Assembly (NCBI GenBank): GCA_021299735.1
Contig: JAJTEM010000014.1
Location: forward strand, 218,002-282,001
Direction of reading: 5' to 3'
DNA: 64,000 nt
From: Burkholderiales bacterium
Lineage (GTDB): Bacteria; Pseudomonadota; Gammaproteobacteria; Burkholderiales; Burkholderiaceae_B
In this document: positions 9,138 to 18,321 of the stretch, piece by piece
Numbering within the stretch: position 1 is the stretch's first letter
Layout of the letters: each line of letters opens with the position of its first letter
Made by a program: the position numbers and the translations under genes
The notes under the pieces: model-generated
Told to the model about the DNA's origin: nothing
The model's input: only the letters and a program-made list of their open reading frames with translations
Database searches by the model: none

Positions 9138-9845
9138 TTAGTTTAGTGCCCCTTCATTTTGCGTTGCGGTAAAACGGTAACCTGCTCCCCGAACTGTTTC
9201 AATCAGACGATCATGCCCTGAAATGGTCAAGGCTTGGCGCAGGCGTCGAATGTGAACGTCCACGGTGCGTTCTTCAACGAATACATGGTCGCCCCACACT
9301 TGGTCCAGCAGTTGGGTTCTGCTGTGCACGCGTTCTGGGTGAGTCATGAAAAAGTGCAGTAATCGAAATTCTGTGGGGCCCATGTCAATAATCTTGTCAT
9401 GGCCCATGATGCGGTGCGTGACTGGGTCCAGTTTCAGGCCGTGCACTTCAACAATGTCGTCGGTCAATTGGGGTGCGCGGCGGCGCAATACAGCCTTGAT
9501 CCGAGCCAGCAGTTCTTTTGGCGAGAACGGCTTGGTGATGTAATCGTCAGCACCCGCTTCAAGGCCGTCCACTTTATCTTGTTCTTCGGTGCGGGCGGTC
9601 AGCATGATCACCGGCACATGGCGTGTGCGCTCATGGCCACGCATCTCATGCGCAAACTGAATGCCGGTTTTGCCAGGCAGCATCCAGTCCAGCAGCACCA
9701 AGTCGGGTAATTCAGCAGTGATCAGGGTTTTTGCCTGGTCTGCGTCGGTGGCTCGAAGTACTTTGTGCCCAGCAAAGCTCAGGTTGACTGCAATCAACTC
9801 TGCAATCGCGGGCTCATCTTCAACAACTAAAATGGTGCTGGACAT
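9138..9845 (-). CDS. phoB: Phosphate regulon response regulator PhoB
   Basis: A 235-residue OmpR-class regulator. The receiver domain has the acidic pocket E9/D10, the phosphoacceptor D53 (LVLLDWMLPGKTG), the T in IMLTART and K in ITKPFSPKELLAR. The C-terminal winged helix includes GPTEFRLLHFFMTHPERVHS and DVHIRRLRQAL. PhoB activates phosphate-scavenging genes when phosphorylated by PhoR, encoded immediately downstream. A Pho box 62 bases before its start codon indicates autoregulation. Confidence 0.96.
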   Translation of the reverse strand: MSSTILVVEDEPAIAELIAVNLSFAGHKVLRATDADQAKTLITAELPDLVLLDWMLPGKTGIQFAHEMRGHERTRHVPVIMLTARTEEQDKVDGLEAGADDYITKPFSPKELLARIKAVLRRRAPQLTDDIVEVHGLKLDPVTHRIMGHDKIIDMGPTEFRLLHFFMTHPERVHSRTQLLDQVWGDHVFVEERTVDVHIRRLRQALTISGHDRLIETVRGAGYRFTATQNEGALN

Positions 9846-9906
9846 CTGTTTTCCTCTTCTCTGTCATATTTGTTTTGTGCAATGCCACCTAAAGTAGTGG
9901 ATTTCC

Positions 9907-9924
9907 ATGACAGAAATATGACAC
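9907..9924 (-). promoter_or_regulatory. Pho box upstream of phoB
   Basis: Read on the minus strand this is GTGTCAT-ATTT-CTGTCAT: two 7-base direct repeats with a 4-base AT spacer, differing from the consensus CTGTCAT-N4-CTGTCAT at one base. It is correctly oriented and spaced to activate phoBR. A further lone half site CTGTCAT (9861-9867, plus strand) lies nearer to the gene. Confidence 0.85.
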
Positions 9925-10027
9925 TTGAATGAATAGTCATCATATTGATCCCGTGTCGAGGTGTAAACCGCTGCAGGCCTCGATGGGATACACTTGAGGA
10001 TTACGCATTCCAAAGACCCCAAGCAGC

Positions 10028-10453
10028 ATGGAAACGACCAATATTCCCACCCCAACACGCATCGTGGTACACCAGAAGTCCAAGGTGCTAGAAATTGAAT
10101 TCGACACTGGCGCCTGTTTTAACCTGCCTTTTGAGCTGTTGCGGGTGTATTCGCCCTCTGCCGAGGTACGTGGCCACGGTCCTGGTCAGGAAACTCTTCA
10201 AGTGGGTAAGAAAGAGGTGACCATCAACAATCTGGAACCTGTGGGCATGTATGCCATCAAGCCGTTTTTCTCGGATGGCCATGATTCAGGCCTGTTCAGC
10301 TGGCAATACCTGTTGTGGATGGGCGAAAACCAGGAAGGTTTGTGGGAAGACTATCTGGAGCGTTTGAAAGCTGCGGGGGCCAGCCGCGAACCCAATGCTC
10401 CAGAGAACATTCCGTTTGAGCAAAAGAAGGGCGGCGCCTGCGCAAGCCACTAA
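10028..10453 (+). CDS. DUF971 (gamma-butyrobetaine hydroxylase-like N-terminal) protein
   Basis: A 141-residue protein with the DUF971 pattern: L-E-I-E-F-D-T-G-x-C-F-N-L-P-x-E-L-L-R-V-Y-S-P, then a G-R/H-G segment and a GMYAIKPFFSDGHDSGLFSW stretch. The C-terminus (KKGGACASH) carries a lone cysteine, common in this family. DUF971 domains are small Fe-S-related or accessory modules; the exact role is not settled. The gene directly precedes ubiE (18 bases), a conserved arrangement in beta-proteobacteria, so it probably belongs to the ubiquinone operon. Confidence 0.88.
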   Translation: METTNIPTPTRIVVHQKSKVLEIEFDTGACFNLPFELLRVYSPSAEVRGHGPGQETLQVGKKEVTINNLEPVGMYAIKPFFSDGHDSGLFSWQYLLWMGENQEGLWEDYLERLKAAGASREPNAPENIPFEQKKGGACASH

Positions 10454-10471
10454 ATAAAGCAACACATCAAC

Positions 10472-11212
10472 ATGAACGACAAAATTACCGATTTCGGCTT
10501 CGAGAAGGTTCCTGAAGACCAGAAAGCCAAAAAAGTAGCCGAGGTTTTCGATTCGGTGGCAGCCAAATACGACATCATGAACGACCTGATGTCGGGTGGC
10601 ATGCACCGCCTTTGGAAAGCCAGCACGGTGCGTGCAGCGGGTGTACGCCCGGGCATGAAAGTGCTTGATATTGCGGGGGGTACAGGCGATCTCAGCAAGG
10701 CCTTTCTGGACAAAGTGGGCCCAAGCGGTGAAGTTTGGCTGACCGACATCAATGAAAGCATGCTGCGTGTGGGTCGTAACCGCATGATTGATCATGGGTA
10801 TTTGCCAAAAATGGCCCTGTGTGATGCTGAAAAGCTGCCCTTTGCCGACAATTACTTCGATGTAGTGACAGTGGCCTTTGGTTTGCGCAACATGACCCAC
10901 AAAGATGTAGCCCTGAGCGAGATGCGTCGGGTCATTAAGCCGGGTGGCAAGGTGCTGGTGCTTGAGTTTTCGAAGGTAAACCCTTTGTTGGCACCGGCTT
11001 ACGATTTGTATTCATTTCAGGTGTTGCCAAAAATTGGTCAAATCGTGGCGCAAGACAGCGCCAGCTACCAGTATTTGGCCGAAAGCATTCGCATGCACCC
11101 CGATCAGGAAACCTTGAAAAGCATCATGCTTGACAGTGGGTTTGACCAGGTGAAATACACCAATTTCACTGCGGGTGTGGTCGCGTTGCACCAAGGAACC
11201 AAATTCGCTTGA
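10472..11212 (+). CDS. ubiE: Ubiquinone/menaquinone biosynthesis C-methyltransferase UbiE
   Basis: A 246-residue class I SAM methyltransferase. The N-terminal signature [18 protein letters not shown] is present, as are the SAM motif [12 protein letters not shown] and the family pattern [20 protein letters not shown] and [20 protein letters not shown]. It carries out C-2 methylation of the demethylated quinone precursor. It is part of the run DUF971-ubiE-Tim44-ubiJ-ubiB, and UbiJ and UbiB act in the same pathway. Confidence 0.97.
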   Translation: MNDKITDFGFEKVPEDQKAKKVAEVFDSVAAKYDIMNDLMSGGMHRLWKASTVRAAGVRPGMKVLDIAGGTGDLSKAFLDKVGPSGEVWLTDINESMLRVGRNRMIDHGYLPKMALCDAEKLPFADNYFDVVTVAFGLRNMTHKDVALSEMRRVIKPGGKVLVLEFSKVNPLLAPAYDLYSFQVLPKIGQIVAQDSASYQYLAESIRMHPDQETLKSIMLDSGFDQVKYTNFTAGVVALHQGTKFA

Positions 11213-11263
11213 GTTTGTCTATTGGCTGTTCGCGAAAAAATTAATAATCAGGAGGTTGTTGCT

Positions 11264-12286
11264 GTGAAAGCCCGAGTTTGGTCTGTTCGGTTGTCAGTAT
11301 TTGCTGTAGTTGCAGCTTTTTTAAGTTTGGGCGCCTTGCCCACCGATGCCGAGGCCAAGCGCCTGGGCGGTGGTGGCAGTTTCGGCCGCTCGGCACCATC
11401 CCAGTTCCAGAAAACGCCATCTACTGCGCCATCCGGAACCACTTCCACAGCGCCTGCCAAGCAACAGGCCACTAGCCCGGCTGGCACGGCCGCAGGTACA
11501 GCGGCTGCGCCTCGTAACCGTTTCCTGGGCCCTCTGGCTGGTTTGGCGGCAGGTTTGGGTTTGGCCGCTTTGTTTAGTCACTTGGGCTTTGGCGCAGGCA
11601 TGGCCGAGTTCCTGGGCACCATGCTGATGATTGGTTTGGCTATTTTCGCCGTTATATTTCTGGTGCGCATGTTGCGTGGCCAGCAGGGTGCAAACCAACG
11701 GCCAGCCTATGGTACAGCAGGTGCGGGTAATGCAGGCACAACAAGCAACAACAGCTATCGCGAAGCACCACAAATGCCCAGCTACAACGCACCATCAAAC
11801 CCCATCAACGACCCGGTTCCCGGAATGGGCGCACCGCGCAATGATCAAGGTTTCGGTCAGTTTGGCCATGCATCTGCATTTGATGCCCCAATGCCAGCAG
11901 CAACCCCTGTGAAAGACCTGCCCGCAGGCTTTGATGAAGCAAATTTTGTGAATAGCGCCAAGAAGTTTTTTGTAACCATGCAAGGCGTTTACGACAAGGG
12001 CGATATTGCTGGCCTGCGCGAATATTGCAGCGACGAGGTGGTCGACCACCTGCGGTCTGAAATCGAGGCGCGCGGCAATGTTGTGAACCGCACGGATGTG
12101 GTTACGCTTGATGCCCAGTTGATCGGTTTCGAGACCGATGTAGACGAGCAAATTGCCACAGTGGCCTTTACCGGCATGTTGCGCGAGGAGCAGGACGCCG
12201 CTGCAGCGGAAATTAATGAATTGTGGATCATGAGCCGCCCGCTCTCGGGTGGTGGTTGGGTACTTTCAGGCATTCACAATCTGTAA
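11264..12286 (+). CDS. Tim44-like domain membrane protein
   Basis: I start the gene at GTG 11264 because AGGAGG (11250-11255) sits 8 bases before it and the resulting N-terminus is a good signal peptide or anchor (SVFAVVAAFLSLGALPTDAE). The 340-residue protein then has a low-complexity Ser/Thr/Gln/Gly region (GGGGSFGRS...), a double hydrophobic segment (FLGPLAGLAAGLGLAALFSH and AEFLGTMLMIGLAIFAVIFL), another disordered stretch, and a C-terminal Tim44-like domain from about residue 225 (FDEANFVNSAKKFFVTMQGV). Bacterial Tim44-like proteins are membrane proteins of unclear function. Its position between ubiE and ubiJ is conserved and suggests a link with quinone biosynthesis at the membrane. Confidence 0.88.
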   Translation: MKARVWSVRLSVFAVVAAFLSLGALPTDAEAKRLGGGGSFGRSAPSQFQKTPSTAPSGTTSTAPAKQQATSPAGTAAGTAAAPRNRFLGPLAGLAAGLGLAALFSHLGFGAGMAEFLGTMLMIGLAIFAVIFLVRMLRGQQGANQRPAYGTAGAGNAGTTSNNSYREAPQMPSYNAPSNPINDPVPGMGAPRNDQGFGQFGHASAFDAPMPAATPVKDLPAGFDEANFVNSAKKFFVTMQGVYDKGDIAGLREYCSDEVVDHLRSEIEARGNVVNRTDVVTLDAQLIGFETDVDEQIATVAFTGMLREEQDAAAAEINELWIMSRPLSGGGWVLSGIHNL

Positions 12287-12301
12287 TTTTTGAACCTACC
12301 C

Positions 12302-12322
12302 GCCGGGCTTGGCCTGCCCGGC
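12302..12322. repeat. GC-rich inverted repeat between Tim44-like gene and ubiJ
   Basis: GCCGGGC, loop TTGGCCT, GCCCGGC: a perfect 7-bp stem that extends with ACCC/GGGT outside. There is no T run after it, so it may be an mRNA hairpin that modulates ubiJ-ubiB expression and not a classic terminator. Confidence 0.5.
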
Positions 12323-12364
12323 TGGGTTACACTCAAACAAGTTTTTTCTGTTTGGAAGTGTGCC

Positions 12365-13099
12365 TTGGCCAGTCCCCCTGTGTTGTTTTTTCAATTCGCC
12401 TCCAAGTTGCTGTCCTCTGGCCAAGCCAAGGGTGCTGCTGCGGCGGGCGGTTTGTTGTCTGCACCTTTAAATTTGATGTCAGCCACGGTTACTCAAACGG
12501 TGTGTTTGGTACTAAACCACTTGTTGGATCAGCAGCGCAGCAGCAAACAAAAGCTACAAAAGGAAGCCGGCAAAGTATTGGTGCTGGGAATTGCCCCAAT
12601 ACAGCTTCAATTGCGTGTAAACGACCATGGCTACTTTCAAATTAGTTTGCCAGCCAATGGTGTGGCTGCACCTGCTGACACCACCATTTCCATGCAATGG
12701 GCCGACCTGATTGGTTCGGTCAGCAACCCCAACAGCATGTCGAGAAAAGCAGCGATTGAAGGCGATATGGATTTCGCACAAACCGTTTCTACTGTGATCA
12801 ACGACCTTAGCTGGGACCCTGAGCGCGATTTGGCTCGAGTGGTGGGCGATGCTCAAGCAGTGTGGGTCATGAATACCCTGTCTGCCTTGGGTACGAATGC
12901 ACGTGATGTGGTGCAGCGTTTTAAGAACAATTTGCGCGAGTATGTGGTGCATGAAAAAGAAATGGCACCTACAGCATCTGAATTCGATGCTTTTCGCAAT
13001 GAAGTGAATCAGTTGCGTGATGAACTTGCACGCCTCGAAAAACGCTTGGCTAAAATCGATCTCGTTAAGTCTGAACAAACGCCGGGTGCCGCCAAATGA
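12365..13099 (+). CDS. ubiJ: Ubiquinone biosynthesis accessory factor UbiJ (SCP2 domain)
   Basis: An SCP2-type lipid-binding protein. The recognisable part begins at [19 protein letters not shown] (ATG 12476), continues through the SCP2 beta region ([40 protein letters not shown]) and the conserved [11 protein letters not shown], and ends in a coiled coil ([20 protein letters not shown]). UbiJ binds lipophilic quinone intermediates in the Ubi metabolon. The start is uncertain: TTG 12365 has GGAAG 6 bases upstream, while ATG 12476 fits the usual family length better. The stop overlaps ubiB (ATGA, 4 bases), so the two are translationally coupled. Confidence 0.88.
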   Translation: MASPPVLFFQFASKLLSSGQAKGAAAAGGLLSAPLNLMSATVTQTVCLVLNHLLDQQRSSKQKLQKEAGKVLVLGIAPIQLQLRVNDHGYFQISLPANGVAAPADTTISMQWADLIGSVSNPNSMSRKAAIEGDMDFAQTVSTVINDLSWDPERDLARVVGDAQAVWVMNTLSALGTNARDVVQRFKNNLREYVVHEKEMAPTASEFDAFRNEVNQLRDELARLEKRLAKIDLVKSEQTPGAAK

Positions 13100-14691
13100 A
13101 GCTTCGCCGCTTGGCCCGCATTGCTTTGGTTGCAAGAAAGTATGGCCTGTTCCTGATCGCTGCCGATTCAATCAACAACGGCTTGGCCAAGTGGTTGCTC
13201 ACGCTGATTTCATCGCGTTCGCATGTGCAGGCCCCGCGCGGTGAGCGCATGCGCCGTGCGTTGGAAGACTTGGGTCCATTGTTTGTGAAGTTCGGTCAGT
13301 TGTTGTCGACCCGGCGCGATTTGTTGCCTGAAGATGTGGCCGATGAGTTGGCCAAGCTGCAAGACCAGGTTCCTGCGTTTTCTTCCGATAAGGCCCGTGA
13401 ATTGATTGAAGCCAGTTTGGGGCGGCAAATTGATGACATGTTTCTTGATTTTCAGAACATGCCCGTGGCCAGCGCCTCTATTGCTCAGGTTCACTTTGCG
13501 GTCATCAAGCGTGGTGAACTTGCAGGCAAAAAGGTTGCGGTGAAGGTGTTGCGCCCCGGCATGATCGATGTCATCGACAAAGACCTGGCCTTGATGAAAA
13601 CAGCTGCGCGCTGGATTGAAAAAATTTCATCAGATGGCAAACGCCTCAAGCCCCGTGAAGTAGTGGCCGAATTCAATAAATATTTGCATGACGAACTGGA
13701 TTTAATGCGCGAGGCGGCCAATGCATCGCAGTTACGCCGCAATTTCTCGCCCACCTCGGGCAGTGGGCACTTGTTGCGCGTGCCTGAAATGTATTGGGAT
13801 TATTGTTGCAGCACCGTGATCACCATGGAGCGCATGCATGGCATTCCAATTTCGCAAACTGAAAGGCTGCGCGAACACAATATTGATTTAAAAAAATTGT
13901 CGCGCGAGGGCGTGGAAATTTTCTTCACCCAAGTATTTCGCGATGGTTTCTTCCACGCCGACATGCACCCCGGCAACATTTATGTGGGTGATCAGCCCGA
14001 AGATTTTGGGCGTTACATTGCGCTTGATTTCGGTATTGTGGGCACGCTCAGCGATGTCGACAAACAATACCTGGCGCAAAACTTCCTGGCGTTTTTCCGG
14101 CAAGATTATAAGCGCGTTGCCGAGCTGCATGTGCAATCGGGTTGGGTGCCCAAGGGCACGCGAATTGATGAACTCGAATCGGCCATTCGAGCCTGTATTG
14201 AACCCTTCTTTGGCAAACCCTTGAAAGAAATTTCGCTGGGGCAGGCCTTGATGCGCCTGTTTCAAACCTCCCGCCGCTTCAATGTTGAAATTCAGCCCCA
14301 GCTGGTGCTGTTGCAAAAAACCTTGCTGAACGTGGAGGGCTTGGGCCGCCAGCTCGACCCCGACCTGGACTTGTGGAAAACAGCGAAACCTTTTTTGGAG
14401 AACTGGATGCATCAGCAAATCGGTTTCAAGGGCTTCCAGTCCACTTTGCAGTGGGAAGCTGCCCAATGGTCGCAAATATTGCCCGCCTTGCCGCGCTTGT
14501 TGCACCAAACACTCACGCATTCCAATGGCCGCATCGATGATCAAATTGAGCAGTTGGTGAAACAGCAAAAGCGCTTGAATCGTGCTTTGTTCTGGATGGT
14601 GCTGATGCTGGCCGTGCTTTTTGGTGTTGTCGCGCTTGATTTACTCTGGCCCTTTTTGATCGGCTACACTGGCCCACAGGGTCTGTTCTAG
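13096..14691 (+). CDS. ubiB: Ubiquinone biosynthesis regulatory protein kinase UbiB
   Basis: A 531-residue atypical kinase-like protein of the ABC1/ADCK/UbiB family. It has the KxGQ motif ([20 protein letters not shown]), the nucleotide-binding segment [10 protein letters not shown], the catalytic-like [15 protein letters not shown] and ALDFGIVG, and two C-terminal transmembrane helices ([20 protein letters not shown] and LWPFLIGY). UbiB is needed for ubiquinone synthesis, with ATPase activity thought to help extract quinone intermediates from the membrane. It is coupled to ubiJ by a 4-base overlap. Confidence 0.97.
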   Translation: MKLRRLARIALVARKYGLFLIAADSINNGLAKWLLTLISSRSHVQAPRGERMRRALEDLGPLFVKFGQLLSTRRDLLPEDVADELAKLQDQVPAFSSDKARELIEASLGRQIDDMFLDFQNMPVASASIAQVHFAVIKRGELAGKKVAVKVLRPGMIDVIDKDLALMKTAARWIEKISSDGKRLKPREVVAEFNKYLHDELDLMREAANASQLRRNFSPTSGSGHLLRVPEMYWDYCCSTVITMERMHGIPISQTERLREHNIDLKKLSREGVEIFFTQVFRDGFFHADMHPGNIYVGDQPEDFGRYIALDFGIVGTLSDVDKQYLAQNFLAFFRQDYKRVAELHVQSGWVPKGTRIDELESAIRACIEPFFGKPLKEISLGQALMRLFQTSRRFNVEIQPQLVLLQKTLLNVEGLGRQLDPDLDLWKTAKPFLENWMHQQIGFKGFQSTLQWEAAQWSQILPALPRLLHQTLTHSNGRIDDQIEQLVKQQKRLNRALFWMVLMLAVLFGVVALDLLWPFLIGYTGPQGLF

Positions 14692-14752
14692 CAGTGCGCA
14701 TGTTTCTTGCCTATAATCCAAAATCATTTTTCCTCTCTGGTGGGTTTTCACG

Positions 14753-16198
14753 ATGTTGCTTGCCTCGGTTGTTGCGTACCTGATTGTTTCCGTTCTGATT
14801 GGCCTGTATGTGGCCCGAAATGTGCACAGCGCGGCCGATTACGCCGTGGCCGGCAGGCACCTTTCCCTGCCAATTGTTACTGCAACGGTGTTTGCCACCT
14901 GGTTTGGTTCGGAAACCGTGCTGGGCATTTCTTCCACTTTCGTAGAAGAGGGCTTGAGCGGTATTGTGGCCGACCCGTTCGGCGCTTCCATGTGCCTGAT
15001 TCTGGCTGGTTTGTTCATTGCCCCCAAAATTTATCGCCTGAATTTGCTGACCTTGGGCGACTATTACCGGGTGCGTTATAACCGAGCCGTTGAAATTTTC
15101 TGTAGTGCCTGCATCGTGGTGTCGTATTTGGGGTGGGTGGCTGCTCAAATCAGTGCACTGGGTTTGATCTTCAATGTGCTCACCAATGGTGCAATTTCCC
15201 AGGAATGGGGCATGGTCATTGGCGCTGCGGTGGTACTCATCTACACCTTGTTTGGTGGCATGCTGTCGGTGGCGGTTCTCGATTTTATCCAGATGATCGT
15301 AATCGCAGCCGGCATGGTCTACATCATGTGGATTGTGGCTGACCTGGCTGGTGGTGTGGGCACCGTGATTGACCATGCCGAAGCGGCGGGCAAGCTGCAG
15401 TTTTTCCCTGAAGAATTCAGCTATGTTCTGTGGGTACCATTTGTAGGTGCCTTCCTCACCATGGCTTTCGGTTCAATTCCCCAGCAGGATATTTTCCAGC
15501 GCATCAGTTCAGCGAAAGATGAAAAAACTGCGGTGCGCGGTGCTGTGCTGGGTGGTTCCATGTATTTCTTCTTTGCCTTTGTGCCGGTATTTCTGGCCTA
15601 CGGTGCCATCATGATTGACCCGGCTACCTTTGGCGCGATGGTCACGGAAGATTCCCAAATGGTGCTGCCCAACCTGGTGTTGAACCACACTCCGGTATTT
15701 GCACAAATCGTGTTTTTTGGTGCGCTGATATCCGCCATCATGAGTACTTCCAGTGCCACTTTGCTGGCGCCTGCGGTGTCATTCTCGGAAAATATTGTCA
15801 AAAACATTTATCCCAAAATGGATGACAAGGCCTTGTTGTTGACCATGCGTATTTCGGTGTTTGTGTTCACCATCGTCGTTGTGGCATTTGCTGTAAACAG
15901 TGAATCGTCGATTTTCGAGATGGTAGAAAGCGCTTATGAAATTACGTTGGCCGCTGCGTTTGTGCCGCTGGTATTTGGCTTGTACTGGAAAAAGGCCACC
16001 AGCCAAGGGGCAGTGTGCTCAATCATCGTGGGTGTAAGCAGTTGGTTGATTGCCAAGAACTTCTTCCCCAGCGAAATTTGGCCACCCCAGTTGCTGGGCA
16101 TGGTGTTGGGCTTGTTTACGATGATCATTACGTCGCTGTTGCCGCAGTGGATTCCACACCGCCCAGCCTTGCGCGATGGTGTAGTGCATCCGCATTAA
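14753..16198 (+). CDS. Sodium:solute symporter family transporter
   Basis: A 481-residue integral membrane protein with about 13 hydrophobic segments and the SSS-family features: SAADYAVAGRHLSLPIVTAT, FATWFGSETVLGISS, GSIPQQDIFQRISSAKDE and ALISAIMSTSSATLLAPAV. The last segment corresponds to the conserved sodium-site helix. SSS proteins import sugars, amino acids, organic acids or vitamins with sodium; substrate cannot be assigned. GGTGGG lies about 11 bases before the ATG and a TATAAT box occurs at 14712-14717. It is probably transcribed on its own. Confidence 0.9.
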   Translation: MLLASVVAYLIVSVLIGLYVARNVHSAADYAVAGRHLSLPIVTATVFATWFGSETVLGISSTFVEEGLSGIVADPFGASMCLILAGLFIAPKIYRLNLLTLGDYYRVRYNRAVEIFCSACIVVSYLGWVAAQISALGLIFNVLTNGAISQEWGMVIGAAVVLIYTLFGGMLSVAVLDFIQMIVIAAGMVYIMWIVADLAGGVGTVIDHAEAAGKLQFFPEEFSYVLWVPFVGAFLTMAFGSIPQQDIFQRISSAKDEKTAVRGAVLGGSMYFFFAFVPVFLAYGAIMIDPATFGAMVTEDSQMVLPNLVLNHTPVFAQIVFFGALISAIMSTSSATLLAPAVSFSENIVKNIYPKMDDKALLLTMRISVFVFTIVVVAFAVNSESSIFEMVESAYEITLAAAFVPLVFGLYWKKATSQGAVCSIIVGVSSWLIAKNFFPSEIWPPQLLGMVLGLFTMIITSLLPQWIPHRPALRDGVVHPH

Positions 16199-16239
16199 GC
16201 TAAAATAGCCGGATTACCTTTGTTGAAAGTGATCCGGCT

Positions 16240-17142
16240 GTGAAATACCTCACCATTGAAGACACCATTGGCAATACCCCCTTGGTGCAGTTGCAACGTT
16301 TGCCTGGCAAGGCCAATGCCGATCGCGGCAATGTCATTCTGGGTAAACTGGAAGGCAACAATCCCGCCGGTTCTGTGAAAGATCGCCCCGCGATTTCAAT
16401 GATCAAACATGCCGAAGCGCGTGGCACCATCAAGCCTGGCGATACTGTGATCGAGGCCACATCGGGCAACACGGGAATTGCCTTGGCCATGGCAGCTGCC
16501 ATTCGCGGTTACCGCATGGTGCTTATCATGCCTGAACACCTCAGCATCGAACGCCGCCAAACCATGCGTGCATTTGGCGCAGAAATTATTTTGACCCCGC
16601 AAAAAGGCGGCATGGAATATGCCCGCGACCTGGCCGAACAAATGCGCGATCAAGGAAAAGGCGTAATTCTTGATCAGTTTGCCAACGAAGATAATCCCTT
16701 GGCCCACTTTGAAACCACTGGCCCTGAAATTTGGCGCGACACCGCTGGTCAGGTTACTCACTTTGTGAGTGCCATGGGCACAACGGGTTCCATCATGGGT
16801 GTGTCGCGTTACCTGAAAAGCCAAAACCCCAAAATTCAAATTATTGGAGCGGAGCCCAGTGAAGGTTCTCAAATTCCGGGCATTCGCAAATGGCCGCAAG
16901 AATACCTGCCGAAAATTTACAAACCCGCTGGAGTAGACCGTGTTGTACAGGTAACCCAGCTTGAAGCCGAAGAAATGGCGCGAAGAATGGCCGCCGAAGA
17001 GGGTATTTTTTGCGGTATTTCAGCCGCAGGTGCCGCACACATTGCCCTGAAAATTGCTGAAGAAGTTGAAAACGCAACCATTGTATTTATTGTGTGCGAC
17101 CGTGGTGATCGCTACCTGTCCACAGGCGTGTTTCCCGCCTGA
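16240..17142 (+). CDS. cysM: Cysteine synthase B / O-acetylserine sulfhydrylase CysM
   Basis: A 300-residue PLP enzyme of the beta-substituting fold type II family. The PLP lysine is in GNNPAGSVKDRPA (near residue 45), the substrate loop is EATSGNTGIALAM and the phosphate-binding loop is SAMGTTGSIMGVS. The ERRQTMRAFGAEIILTP segment and the short C-terminus fit CysM better than CysK. It makes cysteine from O-acetylserine and sulfide or thiosulfate. The start is GTG 16240. Its 3' end overlaps the convergent mltB gene by 31 bases. Confidence 0.94.
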   Translation: MKYLTIEDTIGNTPLVQLQRLPGKANADRGNVILGKLEGNNPAGSVKDRPAISMIKHAEARGTIKPGDTVIEATSGNTGIALAMAAAIRGYRMVLIMPEHLSIERRQTMRAFGAEIILTPQKGGMEYARDLAEQMRDQGKGVILDQFANEDNPLAHFETTGPEIWRDTAGQVTHFVSAMGTTGSIMGVSRYLKSQNPKIQIIGAEPSEGSQIPGIRKWPQEYLPKIYKPAGVDRVVQVTQLEAEEMARRMAAEEGIFCGISAAGAAHIALKIAEEVENATIVFIVCDRGDRYLSTGVFPA

Positions 17143-18206
17143 TTGGCCACCTGCTTCGTCATGTCCCTTCTAAGTTTCAACGCTTCGCTCAATTCAAGCA
17201 CCGCGTTGGCATAGAAGGAGCTGCGGTTGTAACGGGTCACCACGAAAAAGTTTTGCCCGCCAGCCACGAAGGTGGGCTCGGCCTCCCCGCGCACCAGTTC
17301 AATCAATGCCAGTTTTTCATCGGGCAGGGTGGGGCCCTTTATTTTCAGGCCTTTTTCCTGCATCGCCGATGGGGTGAATGTGGGCACAATGTCGGGGGCC
17401 AGTAGTTCGCTTAAATTGTCAGCATGTTCAATTTCCACCAGCACACGTGTGGCTTTGCCACTTTCCCAGCCGTGTACTTTCAGGAAATTGGCCACGCTGA
17501 AAATTGCATCCCGGCGGCTGTGAAACAAATCCACAATGCCATCAGCATCGCCGTCGACGGCAAAGTTGGTCCATGAACTGGGCATGAACTGCCCCAAACC
17601 AATGGCGCCTGCATATGATCCTTTCACTTCAAGTGCGTCGAGGTGGGTTTTGTTGCACAAGGCAATGAAGGCTTCCAGCTCGCTTAAAAAAAACTCGGAC
17701 CGGTCGCGCTGGCCTTCTGGGTAAGCAAATGCCAGCGTGGCCAGGGAGTCTAATACTCTGAAGTTGCCTATGTGTTGTCCGTATAGTGTTTCCACGCCAA
17801 TAATGGCCACAATCACTTCTTGAGGAATTCCATATTTGGCTTGCGCTTCCTTCAGTGTGTCCAGGTTCTCATTCCAGAATTCCACACCTTTGCGAATTCG
17901 ATAGGGCTCTACAAAATTGCCTCTGTATTTGTCCCAGTTCCGAACACTTTTTGTTTTTGGTGGCTGCACTGCTTTTATAACCGGTGGCAAAAGCTCAGCC
18001 TGTTTCAACAGTTCAAAGGTAGCAGTCGCCGGAATGCCTTCCTTGGCTTGAAGGCGCTCGGCCAAAGCAATCGCTTTTTTGTGCTCGGCAAAATTTATAC
18101 GGTCTGCCTCTTGGGCGTATACAGCTTGAGTGCACAGTGTTGTGCTGATTAGAATGGAGGCAAAGCTTGTTAAGATTCGTTGAGCAGTTACAAAAGGAGT
18201 CAGCAT
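17112..18206 (-). CDS. mltB: Membrane-bound/periplasmic lytic murein transglycosylase B
   Basis: About 364 residues from the ATG at 18206. The N-terminus is a signal peptide (LTSFASILISTTLCTQAVYA followed by Q). The transglycosylase domain has the catalytic glutamate in VAIIGVETLYGQHIGNFRVL, the family motif ALEVKGSYAGAIGLGQFMPS and VDGDADGIVDLFHSRRDAIF. It cleaves peptidoglycan glycan strands, leaving 1,6-anhydro ends. There is no lipobox cysteine, so it looks soluble periplasmic and not a lipoprotein. The gene runs into cysM from the opposite side (31-base overlap), so the last codons of each are complementary. Confidence 0.92.
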   Translation of the reverse strand: MLTPFVTAQRILTSFASILISTTLCTQAVYAQEADRINFAEHKKAIALAERLQAKEGIPATATFELLKQAELLPPVIKAVQPPKTKSVRNWDKYRGNFVEPYRIRKGVEFWNENLDTLKEAQAKYGIPQEVIVAIIGVETLYGQHIGNFRVLDSLATLAFAYPEGQRDRSEFFLSELEAFIALCNKTHLDALEVKGSYAGAIGLGQFMPSSWTNFAVDGDADGIVDLFHSRRDAIFSVANFLKVHGWESGKATRVLVEIEHADNLSELLAPDIVPTFTPSAMQEKGLKIKGPTLPDEKLALIELVRGEAEPTFVAGGQNFFVVTRYNRSSFYANAVLELSEALKLRRDMTKQVANQAGNTPVDR

Positions 18207-18321
18207 GTCCGGTATAGGCGTAGTCAAAATGAGTAACGGTCGACCCGGCGCGCGTTTTTTTCAACCGGCAGGTCTGCCGCCCACTATAACCCAGCATCAC
18301 TGCGCTGTTTGGGCCTAAGTC

